64,000 nt of DNA from CAVQXR01 sp046330455 (GCA_046330455.1 JAXLSU010000003.1:1-64000), one strand, 5' to 3'; positions 7,625 through 16,167 are shown, counted from the stretch's first letter. Notes: a model not told the origin generated them from the sequence alone. Numbers and translations: made by a program.

Positions 7625-8886
7625 CGAGAGAGCTCGCGATCATCGGGGCCGGCTACGTCGGCCTGCCGCTCGCCCAGGTGTTCGGCGAGGCCGGGGTCGC
7701 TACCGTCCTCGTCGACGTCGACCGCTCGCGCGTCGAGCGCCTGAACCGCGGCGAGAGCTACATCGAGGACGCCCCGTCCGAGCGGCTGGCTCCGCTCGTC
7801 GCGTCGGGGACGGTCTCCGCGACGACCGACTACGACGCGGTGCGCGAGACCGACACCGTGCTGATCACCGTCCCCACACCGCTTACCCGGAACCGCGAGC
7901 CGGACCTCTCGATCGTGCTCGGCGCTGCCAGGGAGCTCGCGGGCAGGCTCCGGAGGGGGCACCTCGTCGTGCTCGAGTCGACCACGTACCCGGGGACGAC
8001 GCGCGAGGAGCTGCTGCCGATCCTCGAGACGAGCGCCCTGCGGGTCGGCGAGGACTACTTCCTGGCCTTCAGCCCCGAGCGGGTCGATCCCGGCCGAACC
8101 GACTGGACGACGAAGAACACGCCGAAGGTGGTCGGAGGGGTCACCCCGGCCTGCTCGGAGCGCGCCGTCGCCTTCTACCGGCGAGCGCTCGACACCGTGC
8201 TCCCGGTCTCGTCCCCGGACACGGCCGAGCTCGTGAAGCTGCTCGAGAACATCTTCCGCTCGGTCAACATCGCGCTCGTCAACGAGCTCGCCCAGCTCTG
8301 CGACCGGCTCGGGATCGACGTGTGGGAGGTCGTCGACGCCGCCGCCACGAAGCCGTTCGGGTTCATGAGCTTCAAGCCCGGGCCCGGGCTCGGAGGCCAC
8401 TGCCTCCCGGTCGACCCGTTCTACCTCGCCTGGAAGGCACGCGAGGTCGACTTCTACACCGAGTTCGTCGAGCTCGCCGGGAAGATCAACGAGAACATGC
8501 CGTACGTGTGCCTCGCCAAGATCACCCGGGCGCTCAACTCCCACGAGCATGCGGTCAGGGGCAGCCGCGTCCACGTGGTCGGCGTCGCCTACAAGGCCGA
8601 CGTCTCCGACCTGCGCGAGTCCCCGGCCCTGAAGCTGATCGAGCTGCTCCAGGCCGGCGGTGCCTCCGTCTCCTACACCGATCCCCACGTTCCCACCCTC
8701 GAGGGGCTCGGGCTGCGCTCGGTGCCGCTCGCCGGCGCCGCCGAGGAGGCCGACTGCGTCGCGATCGTGACCGCCCACTCGGGCATCGATCACGAGGAGC
8801 TCGCCGGCCGGGCGAGGCTGCTCGTCGACTTCCGCAACGCGACCGGGCAGGCCGGCGCTGCCAGCCCGAACGTCTGGAAGCTGTGA
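7621..8886 (+). CDS. UDP-N-acetyl-hexosamine 6-dehydrogenase (WbpA/WecC type)
   Basis: The 421-residue protein has an N-terminal NAD-binding GAGYVGLPLA, then ESTTYPGTT, FSPERVDPG and the catalytic cysteine motif GGHCLPVDPFYL, followed by a C-terminal UDP-binding domain (GVAYKADVSDLRESPA). These mark the UDP-Glc/GDP-Man dehydrogenase superfamily, and GGHCLPVDP with following YLAWKA is seen in the UDP-GlcNAc/ManNAc branch. It makes a uronate from a UDP-HexNAc by two NAD-dependent oxidations. GTG at 7621 is chosen because it overlaps the epimerase stop (GTGA) and gives a canonical N-terminus. WbpA or WecC cannot be separated by eye. Confidence 0.88.
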   Translation: MTRELAIIGAGYVGLPLAQVFGEAGVATVLVDVDRSRVERLNRGESYIEDAPSERLAPLVASGTVSATTDYDAVRETDTVLITVPTPLTRNREPDLSIVLGAARELAGRLRRGHLVVLESTTYPGTTREELLPILETSALRVGEDYFLAFSPERVDPGRTDWTTKNTPKVVGGVTPACSERAVAFYRRALDTVLPVSSPDTAELVKLLENIFRSVNIALVNELAQLCDRLGIDVWEVVDAAATKPFGFMSFKPGPGLGGHCLPVDPFYLAWKAREVDFYTEFVELAGKINENMPYVCLAKITRALNSHEHAVRGSRVHVVGVAYKADVSDLRESPALKLIELLQAGGASVSYTDPHVPTLEGLGLRSVPLAGAAEEADCVAIVTAHSGIDHEELAGRARLLVDFRNATGQAGAASPNVWKL

Positions 8887-9887
8887 GCGATCCGATCCGG
8901 ATCGGCCACGTGGGCCTCGGCGTCTGGGGCCCGAACATCGCGCGCAACCTCGCCGACCTCGCCGGCGCGGAGCTCGCCTACGTCTGCGACGCCGACAGAG
9001 GACGGCTCGACCGCGTCGCGTCCCGCTTCCCGGGCGCGACGCTAACGAGCCGCTTCGACGACCTCCTCGAGGACTCCTCGCTCGACGCGATCACGATCGC
9101 CACCCCCGTCCCCACCCACCACGAGCTCGGCCTCCGGGCGCTCGCTGCCGGCAAGCACGTCTTCATCGAGAAGCCGCTGGCGCTGACGGCCGCCGACGCG
9201 GAGGAGCTCGCACGGGCGGGACGCGAGCGCGGCCTCGTCGTGATGCCCGGTCACCTGCTCCTCTACCATCCGGGAGTCGCGAGGTTGAAGGAGCTCGCCG
9301 ACACGGGCGAGCTCGGCGAGATCCTCTACGTGTACGGGAACCGCCAGAACCTCGGCCAGATCCGGCCCGACGAGAACGCGCTCTGGAGCCTCGGCGCCCA
9401 CGACGTGTCCGTGATCCTCCACCTCGTCGACGAGCAGCCCGAGGAGGCCTGGGCCCACGGCGAGTCGTACCTGAAGCCCGGCGTCGAGGATGTCGTCTTC
9501 GCCTACCTACGCTTCCCGTCGGGGATCGTCGCGCACATGCACCTCTCGTGGCTCGACCCGCACAAGATGCGGAAGATGACCGTCGTCGGTCGCAACCGGA
9601 TGGCGATCTTCGACGACATGGAGCTCGAGCGGAAGATCACCGTCTACGACAAGTTCGCCGAGCAGCCCTCCGAGAGCTACGGTGAATGGCGAACGCGCAC
9701 CGGGGACATCTGGTCGCCGAAGATCGACAACGCCGAGCCGCTGCGGCTCGAGTGCGAGCACTTCCTGCGGCTCGTCCGCGGCGAGGCCGACCCGACGGGC
9801 GAGGCCGAGATGGGTGTCGCCGTCGTTCGCTGCCTCGAGGGGCTCCAGCGCTCACTGGACGCCCACGGGGCGCCGGGACGCCGATGA
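8883..9887 (+). CDS. Gfo/Idh/MocA-family oxidoreductase (WbpB/WlbA-like)
   Basis: The 334-residue protein starts IRIGHVGLGVWGPNIARNL, a Rossmann NAD(P)-binding motif. It contains TPVPTHHEL and the conserved EKPLALT (about residue 98) with the catalytic lysine of this superfamily. The C-terminal half is the alpha/beta substrate domain. Between a UDP-HexNAc 6-dehydrogenase and a left-handed beta-helix acyltransferase it probably oxidises C3 of UDP-GlcNAcA, like WbpB/WlbA. The GTG start overlaps the previous stop and the gene's own stop overlaps the next ATG, so all four genes form a tight operon. Confidence 0.85.
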   Translation: MSDPIRIGHVGLGVWGPNIARNLADLAGAELAYVCDADRGRLDRVASRFPGATLTSRFDDLLEDSSLDAITIATPVPTHHELGLRALAAGKHVFIEKPLALTAADAEELARAGRERGLVVMPGHLLLYHPGVARLKELADTGELGEILYVYGNRQNLGQIRPDENALWSLGAHDVSVILHLVDEQPEEAWAHGESYLKPGVEDVVFAYLRFPSGIVAHMHLSWLDPHKMRKMTVVGRNRMAIFDDMELERKITVYDKFAEQPSESYGEWRTRTGDIWSPKIDNAEPLRLECEHFLRLVRGEADPTGEAEMGVAVVRCLEGLQRSLDAHGAPGRR

Positions 9888-10531
9888 GCTACGAGCTCGG
9901 GCAGAACGCCGTCGTCTATCCCGGCACCGTGATCGGCGAGGGCTGCCGGATCGGTGACAACGCCGTCGTCGGGAAACAGCCGGTTCTCTCGCCCCGCTCG
10001 ACCGCCTCCCGCGAGCCCCTGCCGCCGCTCGTCCTCGGTGCCGGGACGGTCGTCTCGACCGGTGCGATCGTCTTCGCCGGGACGACCGTCGGCGAGCGCG
10101 CGATCATCGCCGACCAGGCCTGCGTGCGCGAGCGGTGCTCCATCGGCGACGAGGCCGTCGTCGGCCGGGGCGTGCTGGTCGAGAACGACTCGACGATCGG
10201 GCACCGGACGAAGATCCAGGCGAACGCCTACGTGACCGCATACACGACCGTCGAGGACGACGTGTTCCTCGCCCCCTGCGTCGTCACGACGAACGACAAC
10301 TTCATGGGCCGCACCGATCGCCGCCACGCGCTGCGCCGCGGGCCGACGATCCGCCGCGGCGCCCGGGTCGGCGGCGGTGCCGTGCTCCTGCCGGGGATCG
10401 AGATCGGCGAGGAGGCGTTCGTCGGCGCGGGCGCCGTCGTGCTCCGGGACGTGCCGGCCCGGGCCGTCGTCGTCGGGAACCCCGCCCGGCAGATCCGCGA
10501 GGTGCCCGACGAGGAGCTGCTCGGCGGTTGA
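9884..10531 (+). CDS. Left-handed beta-helix N-acetyltransferase (WbpD/WlbB-like)
   Basis: The 215-residue protein is made of imperfect hexapeptide repeats (I-G-x-G-x-x patterns such as VIGEGCRIGDNAVVG and IGDEAVVGRGVLVEN). It ends in the common acyl-CoA-binding stretch VGGGAVLLPGIEIGEEAFVGAGAVVLRDVPA followed by VVGNPARQI. Such trimeric enzymes acetylate amino-sugar nucleotides. Its place at the end of the WbpI/A/B-like operon suggests acetylation of the 3-amino group of UDP-GlcNAc(3NH2)A. The aminotransferase needed to make that amine is not in this operon. Confidence 0.85.
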   Translation: MSYELGQNAVVYPGTVIGEGCRIGDNAVVGKQPVLSPRSTASREPLPPLVLGAGTVVSTGAIVFAGTTVGERAIIADQACVRERCSIGDEAVVGRGVLVENDSTIGHRTKIQANAYVTAYTTVEDDVFLAPCVVTTNDNFMGRTDRRHALRRGPTIRRGARVGGGAVLLPGIEIGEEAFVGAGAVVLRDVPARAVVVGNPARQIREVPDEELLGG

Positions 10532-10539
10532 GCCAAAGC

Positions 10540-11220
10540 TCAGACGGGCCACTGCTCCCGGCGATAGCCCATGTCCCAGAACATCCACTCGAAGCGGGAG
10601 CCCGTCACGAAGTGGCGCCGCACCCGCTCCCGCTCGGCCTCTCCGAGAGTCTCGCCCAGCCGATCGGCGATGCCGAGAACGTCCGCGACGAGCGCCTCGT
10701 ACTCCTCACCGGCGTAGAGATCGATCCAGCGCTGATACAGCGGGTTGGCCGAGCCGCTCGCGGCAAGCTGCGTCCCGACCTTCAGGTAGACCCAGGCACA
10801 GGGAAGCACGACACCCACCGACTCCGCGAACGTGCCCGCATACGCGACCGAGAGCATGTAGCTCGTGTAGGCGAGGTTGGTCGGGGCGAGCGGGGTCGTC
10901 CACACGTCGTCGTCCGAGAGCCCCCAGTCGCGGAAGAAGTCCGCGTGGAAGGTCTGCTCGGCCTCGACGATGTCGGCGGCGAGCTGGTTGAAGCGGAGCA
11001 TGTCGCTGCTCGACTCGGCCCGGCCTGCGGCGATGCTGTGGACGCGCGCGTACTCGCGAATGTAGAGCGTGTCCTGGACGATGTAGTGCTGAAAGGCGCG
11101 CTCGTCGAGCGTGCCGTCGACCAGCTCGGTCAGGAACGGGTGGGTCACGATCCGGTCGTAGATCCCCTCGATCGAGCCCCACAGCTCGTCGGTGAGCCGG
11201 GCGGTGCTCGTACTGGACAT
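10540..11220 (-). CDS. tenA: TenA-family aminopyrimidine aminohydrolase/thiaminase II (paralog 1)
   Basis: The 226-residue helical protein matches TenA over its full length. The catalytic cysteine is C141 in VVLPCAWVY, the pyrimidine-binding aspartate is D50 in HYIVQDTLY, and the late glutamate lies in RFEWMFWDMGY. TenA hydrolyses aminomethyl-HMP to HMP and can cleave thiamin. A good Shine-Dalgarno (GGGAGGT) precedes the ATG. It lies downstream of, and on the same strand as, the ThiYXZ-like importer genes, with a strong hairpin in the 130-base gap. All recognised active-site residues are present, unlike paralog 3. Confidence 0.9.
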   Translation of the reverse strand: MSSTSTARLTDELWGSIEGIYDRIVTHPFLTELVDGTLDERAFQHYIVQDTLYIREYARVHSIAAGRAESSSDMLRFNQLAADIVEAEQTFHADFFRDWGLSDDDVWTTPLAPTNLAYTSYMLSVAYAGTFAESVGVVLPCAWVYLKVGTQLAASGSANPLYQRWIDLYAGEEYEALVADVLGIADRLGETLGEAERERVRRHFVTGSRFEWMFWDMGYRREQWPV

Positions 11221-11300
11221 CGGGTACCTCCCTGGGTCGATGGGCGCCGTCGAGCAGACAGCGCCGATACAGAGCCGTTGCCGGCCGCCGGGTCGGGGCC

Positions 11301-11330
11301 CCGGAGGCCGGCCATGCGGCCGGCCTCCGG
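11301..11330 (-). terminator. 13-bp perfect hairpin between importer gene and tenA
   Basis: CCGGAGGCCGGCC and its exact reverse complement flank a 4-base ATGC loop. It lies just after the stop of the binding-protein gene and about 80 bases before the tenA start. No T-tract follows, so it may be a partial terminator or an mRNA 3'-end stabiliser that raises binding-protein levels relative to tenA. Confidence 0.6.
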
Positions 11331-11350
11331 ACCCTCGCCGGTCGAGACTC

Positions 11351-12484
11351 CTAGCAGCCGGGCAGGTAGTCGTTCGTCGCGATCGTCGAGACGTCGACGG
11401 GGCTCTCGATGATCTGCCTGTCGAGCAGCCACTGACCGAACGTCTCCCAGGCCGGAAGATCGAGGCAGCCCGTGGGCAGCCCGGCCGGCGAGGTCAGCAG
11501 CGGCAGGGTGTCCGGCACCATGCCCTGGATCTCCTCGGGCTTGTACTCGGTGTTCGCCTCCATGGACGCGATCGCGCCCGCCTCGTCCGCCTGGGCCGCC
11601 TCGGTGCCCTCGATCATGGCCGCGAGGAAGCGCTTGACGGCGTCCGCATAGGCGGGGTCGCTCTGCAGGCGCTCGGGGTTCGCGACGACCAGCAGCTCGT
11701 CGTAGGTCGGAACGCCGAGATCGGTCAGCTTCGTGACGGTCGGGGCCTGCCCGGTCTCCGCCTCGATGTGGACGCCCTCGATGTTGAAGTAGGCGCCGAT
11801 CACGGCATCGACCTTCTTCGAGAGCAGCGCCGGGACGAGGTCGTAGCCGACGTTGATGCTCTTGACGTCGTCGAGCGTGAGCCCCTGGTCCTCGGTCATC
11901 GTCTTGATGATCGCCTCGTCGAACGGCAGGCCCGCGTTCCCGATCGTCGCACCCTTGATGTCGGCCGGGCCCTGCACCTTCGAGTCGGCGAGCGAGATCA
12001 TCGAGTTGAGCGGCGTCGGGATCAGCGCACCGACCGCGATCACCGGCAGCCCCTCCTGCGCAGCGTTGAACATCTCGCTCTCGTAGAAGATCGAGAGATC
12101 GAACTTGTTCGTGGCGACGAGCTTCAGGCCGGCGGTCGGGTCGGAGGGCACCTTGAACTCGACCGTGAGATTCCGGGCCTCGTACATGCCGTTGTCCTGC
12201 GCGTAGTAGAGCGCGACGTGGTCGGGGTTCGGGAACCAGTCGAGCGCGACCGTCAGCGTCGCGGGCTCGGCGGGCGCCTCGGTCGTCTCGGTCGCATCCG
12301 TCGTCGCGGCCGCTTCCTCGGTCGCCGCCGGCGCCTCCTCGGTGGTGGCCGCCGGGGCCTCCTCGGTCGTCGCCGGTGTCGCCTCCGTGCCGCCGCCGCA
12401 GGCAGCCAGGGCCAGGGCGCCGACGACGAGCAGTAGCGGGAGCAGCAGCAGCCTGTCCCTGAATCGTGCTCTCACGTGTCTCAC
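11351..12484 (-). CDS. thiY: ABC transporter substrate-binding lipoprotein, ThiY/NMT1-like
   Basis: The 377-residue protein has a lipoprotein signal (hydrophobic LLLLPLLLVVGALALAAC with Cys at about 29). An Ala/Thr/Glu-rich linker with repeated TTEEAPAA follows. Then comes an NMT1/ThiY periplasmic-binding domain beginning LTVALDWFPNPDHVALYYAQDNG, the typical start for HMP-precursor binding proteins. The GTG start has a strong GGAGG upstream. It is first in the family's usual thiY-thiX-thiZ order reading outward from the ATPase, and sits beside tenA, so it probably binds formylaminopyrimidine or a related thiamin pyrimidine. Confidence 0.82.
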   Translation of the reverse strand: MRHVRARFRDRLLLLPLLLVVGALALAACGGGTEATPATTEEAPAATTEEAPAATEEAAATTDATETTEAPAEPATLTVALDWFPNPDHVALYYAQDNGMYEARNLTVEFKVPSDPTAGLKLVATNKFDLSIFYESEMFNAAQEGLPVIAVGALIPTPLNSMISLADSKVQGPADIKGATIGNAGLPFDEAIIKTMTEDQGLTLDDVKSINVGYDLVPALLSKKVDAVIGAYFNIEGVHIEAETGQAPTVTKLTDLGVPTYDELLVVANPERLQSDPAYADAVKRFLAAMIEGTEAAQADEAGAIASMEANTEYKPEEIQGMVPDTLPLLTSPAGLPTGCLDLPAWETFGQWLLDRQIIESPVDVSTIATNDYLPGC

Positions 12485-12537
12485 GCGGTCTCCTCTCCTC
12501 CTGTCAACATTCGTTTCCCGTCGTCGAGCCGGTCAGC

Positions 12538-13368
12538 TCATGGCCGCTCCCGTTGCGTGCGGGCCCACGGGATCGTCAGCCGCTCGATCAGGGAGACGAG
12601 CCCGAAGAGAGCGAGGGCCATCGCCGTGATGAAGACGATGTCCGCGAAGACGAGCTCGGTGTCGAGTCGCCCCTTTGCCTGGAGCATCTGCCAGCCGAGG
12701 CCCGCGTCCGCACCCGCCCACTCGCCGAAGACGGCTCCGATCGCCGCATAGGTCGCGGCGACGCGGGTGCCCGTGAAGATCTGCGGCAGTGCGGCCGGGA
12801 ACTCGACGCGGCGGAAGATCGCCCGGCGGTTCCCGTCCAGGGTCAGCATCATCCGCACGTACTCGGGATCGACGCTGCGCAGGCCGTCGATCGTGCCGAC
12901 GACGATCGGGAAGAAGCAGAAGAGCGAGATGACCGCGAGCTTGGGGCCGATCCCGAAGCCCATGATCAGCGCGAACACGGGCGCGAGCACGATGGTCGGG
13001 ATGCTCTGGGAGGCGATCAGGATCGGATAGACGCCCCGGCGCACGGCGGTCGAGAGGTGGAGGAAGATCCCGAACGCGAGCCCGGCCGCGACCGAGATCG
13101 CGAAGCCGAGCACCACCTCGCCGAGCGTGACGAGGGTGTGATGCCCGATGTCCCCGATCTCGTCGCGAATCGTGGCCGCGATCAGCGAGGGCGGCGGCCA
13201 GATGAAGTTGGGCACGTCGAGCACCCGGATCAGCAGCTCCCAGATCCCGAGCCCGACGATGATCAGGATCACGGCCGGGCCGTAGTTCACGGCCAGCCGC
13301 CCTGTCGTCGAGTCCCGCCGAACGGGGCTCAGCACGCCGCCCGAGCTCTTCGCCTCGGGATTCAGCAC
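12538..13368 (-). CDS. thiX: ABC transporter permease, ThiX-like
   Basis: This 276-residue inner-membrane protein has about six hydrophobic segments, starting near residue 32 (AVILIIVGLGIWELL). The binding-protein-dependent permease domain includes the EAA-like loop (VEFPAALPQIFTGTRVAATYAAIGAVFGEW). It belongs to the nitrate/taurine/HMP type that pairs with NMT1-like binding proteins. The start overlaps the ATPase stop by 7 bases, and it precedes the binding-protein gene by 53 bases, giving one leftward operon. Confidence 0.85.
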   Translation of the reverse strand: MLNPEAKSSGGVLSPVRRDSTTGRLAVNYGPAVILIIVGLGIWELLIRVLDVPNFIWPPPSLIAATIRDEIGDIGHHTLVTLGEVVLGFAISVAAGLAFGIFLHLSTAVRRGVYPILIASQSIPTIVLAPVFALIMGFGIGPKLAVISLFCFFPIVVGTIDGLRSVDPEYVRMMLTLDGNRRAIFRRVEFPAALPQIFTGTRVAATYAAIGAVFGEWAGADAGLGWQMLQAKGRLDTELVFADIVFITAMALALFGLVSLIERLTIPWARTQRERP

Positions 13369-14141
13369 TCGAGCGCCTCCAGTGCCTGCTCCTTCATCGC
13401 CGCGAACGCGGGCGAGGTCACGATCTCTCGTCGCGGGACGTTACGGGGGAAGCTCGTCTCGAACTGGCGGACGATCCGGCCGGGACGTGCGGACATGACG
13501 ACGACGTGGTCGGTCAGGAGCAACGCCTCGTCGACGTCGTGGGTCACGAGCAGGACCGTGCGCGGCTCGAGCTCGAGGGCACCGACGAGCCACTCCTGCA
13601 TCTGCCCGCGCGTGATCGAGTCGAGCGCGCCGAACGGCTCGTCGAGGAGCAGCACGTCCTTCTGCGGCATCAGCGTGCGCAGGAACGCGACCCGCTGGCG
13701 CATCCCCCCGGAGAGCTGGGCCGGCGCGCGCTCCTCGAACTCCGCGAGCCCGAAGCGCTCGAACAGGGGCCTCGCCTGCTCGCGCGCCGCCCGCCGCGAG
13801 ACACCGCGGTTCTCGAGCGCGATGCAGGCGTTGTCGAGCGCGGTGCGCCAGGGCAGCAGCAGGTCGCGCTGGGGCATGAGGGCACACCGCTTCAGCCGCT
13901 CGGCCGCTGTCGTCGCCGGCCCGATCGCGATCCTGCCGCCGGTCGGGTCGACGAGCCCGGCGATCAGGGACAGCAGCGTCGACTTGCCGCAGCCGCTCGG
14001 GCCGACGATCCCGAGTCGCGTGTGCTGGCGGATCGAGAGGTCGATGCCGTCCAGCGCAAGCACCTCGCCGAATGCGTGGTGGACCTCCGAGACGACGATG
14101 TCGAGTTGGGCGGTTACCGCTGTCATGGCGGGAAGGGGCAC
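13362..14141 (-). CDS. thiZ: ABC transporter ATPase, ThiZ-like
   Basis: The 259-residue protein carries Walker A GPSGCGKST, Q-loop MPQRDLLLPW, signature LSGGMRQR, Walker B VLLLDEPFGALD and the H-loop THDVDEA, so it is an active importer ATPase of the taurine/nitrate/HMP class. It is the first gene of the leftward importer operon. GTG at 14141 is the longest start, and ATG at 14126 is equally likely. A GntR-type motif lies 60 bases upstream (14202-14219). Confidence 0.85.
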   Translation of the reverse strand: MPLPAMTAVTAQLDIVVSEVHHAFGEVLALDGIDLSIRQHTRLGIVGPSGCGKSTLLSLIAGLVDPTGGRIAIGPATTAAERLKRCALMPQRDLLLPWRTALDNACIALENRGVSRRAAREQARPLFERFGLAEFEERAPAQLSGGMRQRVAFLRTLMPQKDVLLLDEPFGALDSITRGQMQEWLVGALELEPRTVLLVTHDVDEALLLTDHVVVMSARPGRIVRQFETSFPRNVPRREIVTSPAFAAMKEQALEALEC

Positions 14142-14201
14142 GGGCGCGCTTGCTGCGCTCCATCGATACGACGGTCGGCCGGGCGATGGGTTAGGAGGCG
14201 A

Positions 14202-14219
14202 TTCATATATGAGATACGG
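14202..14219. promoter_or_regulatory. Shared regulon motif, site a (importer operon promoter)
   Basis: TTCATATATGAGATACGG lies in the low-G+C gap between the importer ATPase start and the gntR stop. On the minus strand it reads CGTATCTC, one base off the CGTATCTG core of the sites at 14.95 and 25.02 kb, and it has the ATAT flank also seen at 61.99 kb. It is placed to control thiZXY. Confidence 0.5.
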
Positions 14220-14266
14220 CCCGGTACGCTAAAGCGTTCTCTGGTCGCATGTCAACGTCCTGGAGG

Positions 14267-14926
14267 TCAGCTCGGCCCGAGCGAGTCGTGCTCGATCGAC
14301 TGCACGTGCTCGGCGGTCGCGAGGGCTGCGGCATCGGGATCGCCGGCCCTGATCGCCTCCAGGATCCGGTCGTGCTCGACGATCGACCGCTCCGCACGGC
14401 CGGCCGCCCGCAGCGACGAGCTTCCGATCAGCAACAGCACGCCGCGCAGGTCTGTCAGGAGCTTTGCCATCCGCGAGTTGCCGCAGGCCTCCGCCATCAC
14501 GTCCGAGAACTCGGTCAGGCCGTCGAGCAGCCGCGCCCTGTCACCCGCAGCCTGGGCCTCCCTGCACGCGGCCACCGAGCCCTCGAGCGCCGCGAGCACC
14601 TCCGGCGGACGGCGCTCGGCCAGCTCCCGCGCGATCTCACACTCGAGCAGCGCCCGTAGCTCGAGGATCTCACGGACGTCACCGGCAGACGGCTCGAGTA
14701 CCTTGGCGCCCCGGTAGGGCTCGATCTCGACGAGGCCGTCGCGCTGGAGCCGGATGAGCGCCTCCCGGACGGGCGTCTTCGACACCCCGAGCTCCTCGGC
14801 GATCCGCGTCTCGACGAGCTGCTCGCCCGGCGAAAGAGAGCCGGAGAGGATCTCGTCGCGCAGCCGCTCGTAGACGCGCCCCTCGAGCTGGGCCGGCTTG
14901 ATCTTGTGACGTACGGGCTGGGCCAT
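14267..14926 (-). CDS. GntR-family (FCD subfamily) transcriptional regulator
   Basis: With ATG at 14926 (MAQPVRHKIK) the protein has 219 residues. It has a winged helix at about 15-80 (VYERLRDEILSGSLSPGEQLVE, ELGVSKTPVREALIRLQRDGLV) and an all-helical FCD ligand domain (EILELRALLECEIARELA onward). Two of the usual FCD histidines remain (VEHDRILEAI, TAEHVQS), but the one in the FHxxL-type helix reads FSDVM. The longer open frame to 15010 would run through the operator motif. FCD regulators usually repress catabolic genes and respond to small carboxylates. It stands at the centre of the cluster, divergent from the M20 operon, and is the best candidate for binding the five shared motifs. Confidence 0.88.
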   Translation of the reverse strand: MAQPVRHKIKPAQLEGRVYERLRDEILSGSLSPGEQLVETRIAEELGVSKTPVREALIRLQRDGLVEIEPYRGAKVLEPSAGDVREILELRALLECEIARELAERRPPEVLAALEGSVAACREAQAAGDRARLLDGLTEFSDVMAEACGNSRMAKLLTDLRGVLLLIGSSSLRAAGRAERSIVEHDRILEAIRAGDPDAAALATAEHVQSIEHDSLGPS

Positions 14927-14948
14927 CGACTCCGCGGACGAGCAGTGT

Positions 14949-14967
14949 CGTATATCGTATCTGGTCA
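14949..14967. promoter_or_regulatory. Shared regulon motif, site b (gntR / M20 divergent promoter)
   Basis: CGTATATCGTATCTGGTCA fills most of the 41-base gap between the gntR start and the divergent M20 gene. The 13-mer TATATCGTATCTG is identical in site d at 25.02 kb. It directly abuts the ATG at 14968, so the M20 transcript is either leaderless or starts further inside. Confidence 0.6.
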
Positions 14968-16167
14968 ATGGCGACGGCACCGGATTTCCACCTCGGCGAG
15001 ATCGCGTCACTCGTCGATCTCGACGACGCCGTCCTGCTGACCCAGGAGCTCGTCCGGATCCCGAGCGTGCTCGGCGAGGAGCGCGAGATCTCCGACTTCC
15101 TCGCTGCCCGGATGCCCGCGATGGGCTTCGACGAGGTCTTTCAGCAGGACGTGCAGCCCGAGCGCCAGAACGTGATCGGCATCGTCGACTCCGGTCGCCC
15201 GGGCCCGACGATGATCCTCACGGGACACATCGATACGAAGCCCGTCTGCGTCGGCTGGGACGCCGACCCCTACTCCGGCGACCTGCGTGACGGCCGGATC
15301 CACGGGCATGCGGTCATGGACATGAAGGCCGGCGTCGCCGGCTGCGTCGCCGGTGCCGCCGCCCTCGCGCGAGACCGGAGCGCCTGGTGCGGCAAGGTCG
15401 TCGTCGGCGCCGTCGTCGACCACATGGGTCAGCAGGAGGGAGCGATCCGCCTGTTCGAGGACGTGCGCGGCGACTACTCGATCCTCGCCGAACTCACCGA
15501 CCTCGCCATCTACCTCGGCCACCGGGGGCGCCTGTACTGGGACATCACCGCGATCGGCCGCGCCGCCCACACCTGCCACCGCCACCTCGCCGTGAACGCG
15601 ATCGCGAAGATGGTGCCGCTGATCGAGGAGGTGGAGGCGCTGCGCTACGAGCCGGAGCTTCCCGACTGGGTCAGCGAGCTGTTCGGGCCGGAGCTGTACA
15701 CCGCCGTCGGGCGGATCTACGGCGGGCTCCCGCCGGGCGGGCCCTCGATGATCCCGGACGAGTGCACGATCCGCGTCGACTCGCGACCGCAGCCGGGAAT
15801 CGAGGAGACCGAGGTACGCACGCTGCTCGAGGGCGCGATCGAGCGGGCGATCGCGCGAGATCCGGAAGCACGGTACGAGCTCGTCCTCGCCGACCGCAAG
15901 AGCTCGCACCTGATCGACCGAGAGCACCCGCTCGTGCTGGCGCTCGCGACCGCCTATCGCTCCGTCACGGGCTCGGAGCCGGGCTACGGCGGAGGCTCCT
16001 GGCTCGCCGACACGGCGAGCACCGGCCACTGCGCGCCCACCGTCATCTTCGGCCCCGGCCGCGAGCCGGTCTACATGCCCAACGAGTGGCTCGCCGCAGA
16101 GGACGTGCACGTCGCCGCGAAGGTGAACGCGGTGACGACCGCGCTCCTGCTCGCGCCGGATGCCTAG
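14968..16167 (+). CDS. M20-family metallohydrolase with altered active site
   Basis: The 399-residue protein has the M20 layout: ILTGHIDTKP (H87, D89), HAVMDMKAG (D118), and a dimerisation domain after ITAIGRAAHT. The catalytic and bridging glutamates normally found as DEE appear as D151-H152-M153 (VVDHMGQQEG). The late histidine motif (usually aHxxnE) reads VYMPNEW. Two expected metal ligands and the general base are therefore missing, suggesting a changed reaction or a non-catalytic role. It starts the rightward operon from motif b and overlaps the next gene by 8 bases. A start further downstream is possible because the operator abuts this ATG. Confidence 0.75.
   Translation: MATAPDFHLGEIASLVDLDDAVLLTQELVRIPSVLGEEREISDFLAARMPAMGFDEVFQQDVQPERQNVIGIVDSGRPGPTMILTGHIDTKPVCVGWDADPYSGDLRDGRIHGHAVMDMKAGVAGCVAGAAALARDRSAWCGKVVVGAVVDHMGQQEGAIRLFEDVRGDYSILAELTDLAIYLGHRGRLYWDITAIGRAAHTCHRHLAVNAIAKMVPLIEEVEALRYEPELPDWVSELFGPELYTAVGRIYGGLPPGGPSMIPDECTIRVDSRPQPGIEETEVRTLLEGAIERAIARDPEARYELVLADRKSSHLIDREHPLVLALATAYRSVTGSEPGYGGGSWLADTASTGHCAPTVIFGPGREPVYMPNEWLAAEDVHVAAKVNAVTTALLLAPDA

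Noticed and set aside
14142..14266. TPP riboswitch before the thi-like importer
   Set aside because: The conserved CTGAGA and ACCTGATCTGGATAATGCC-type boxes were looked for on the minus strand in this gap and near 11.2 and 12.5 kb and not found. A GntR-type motif is present instead.
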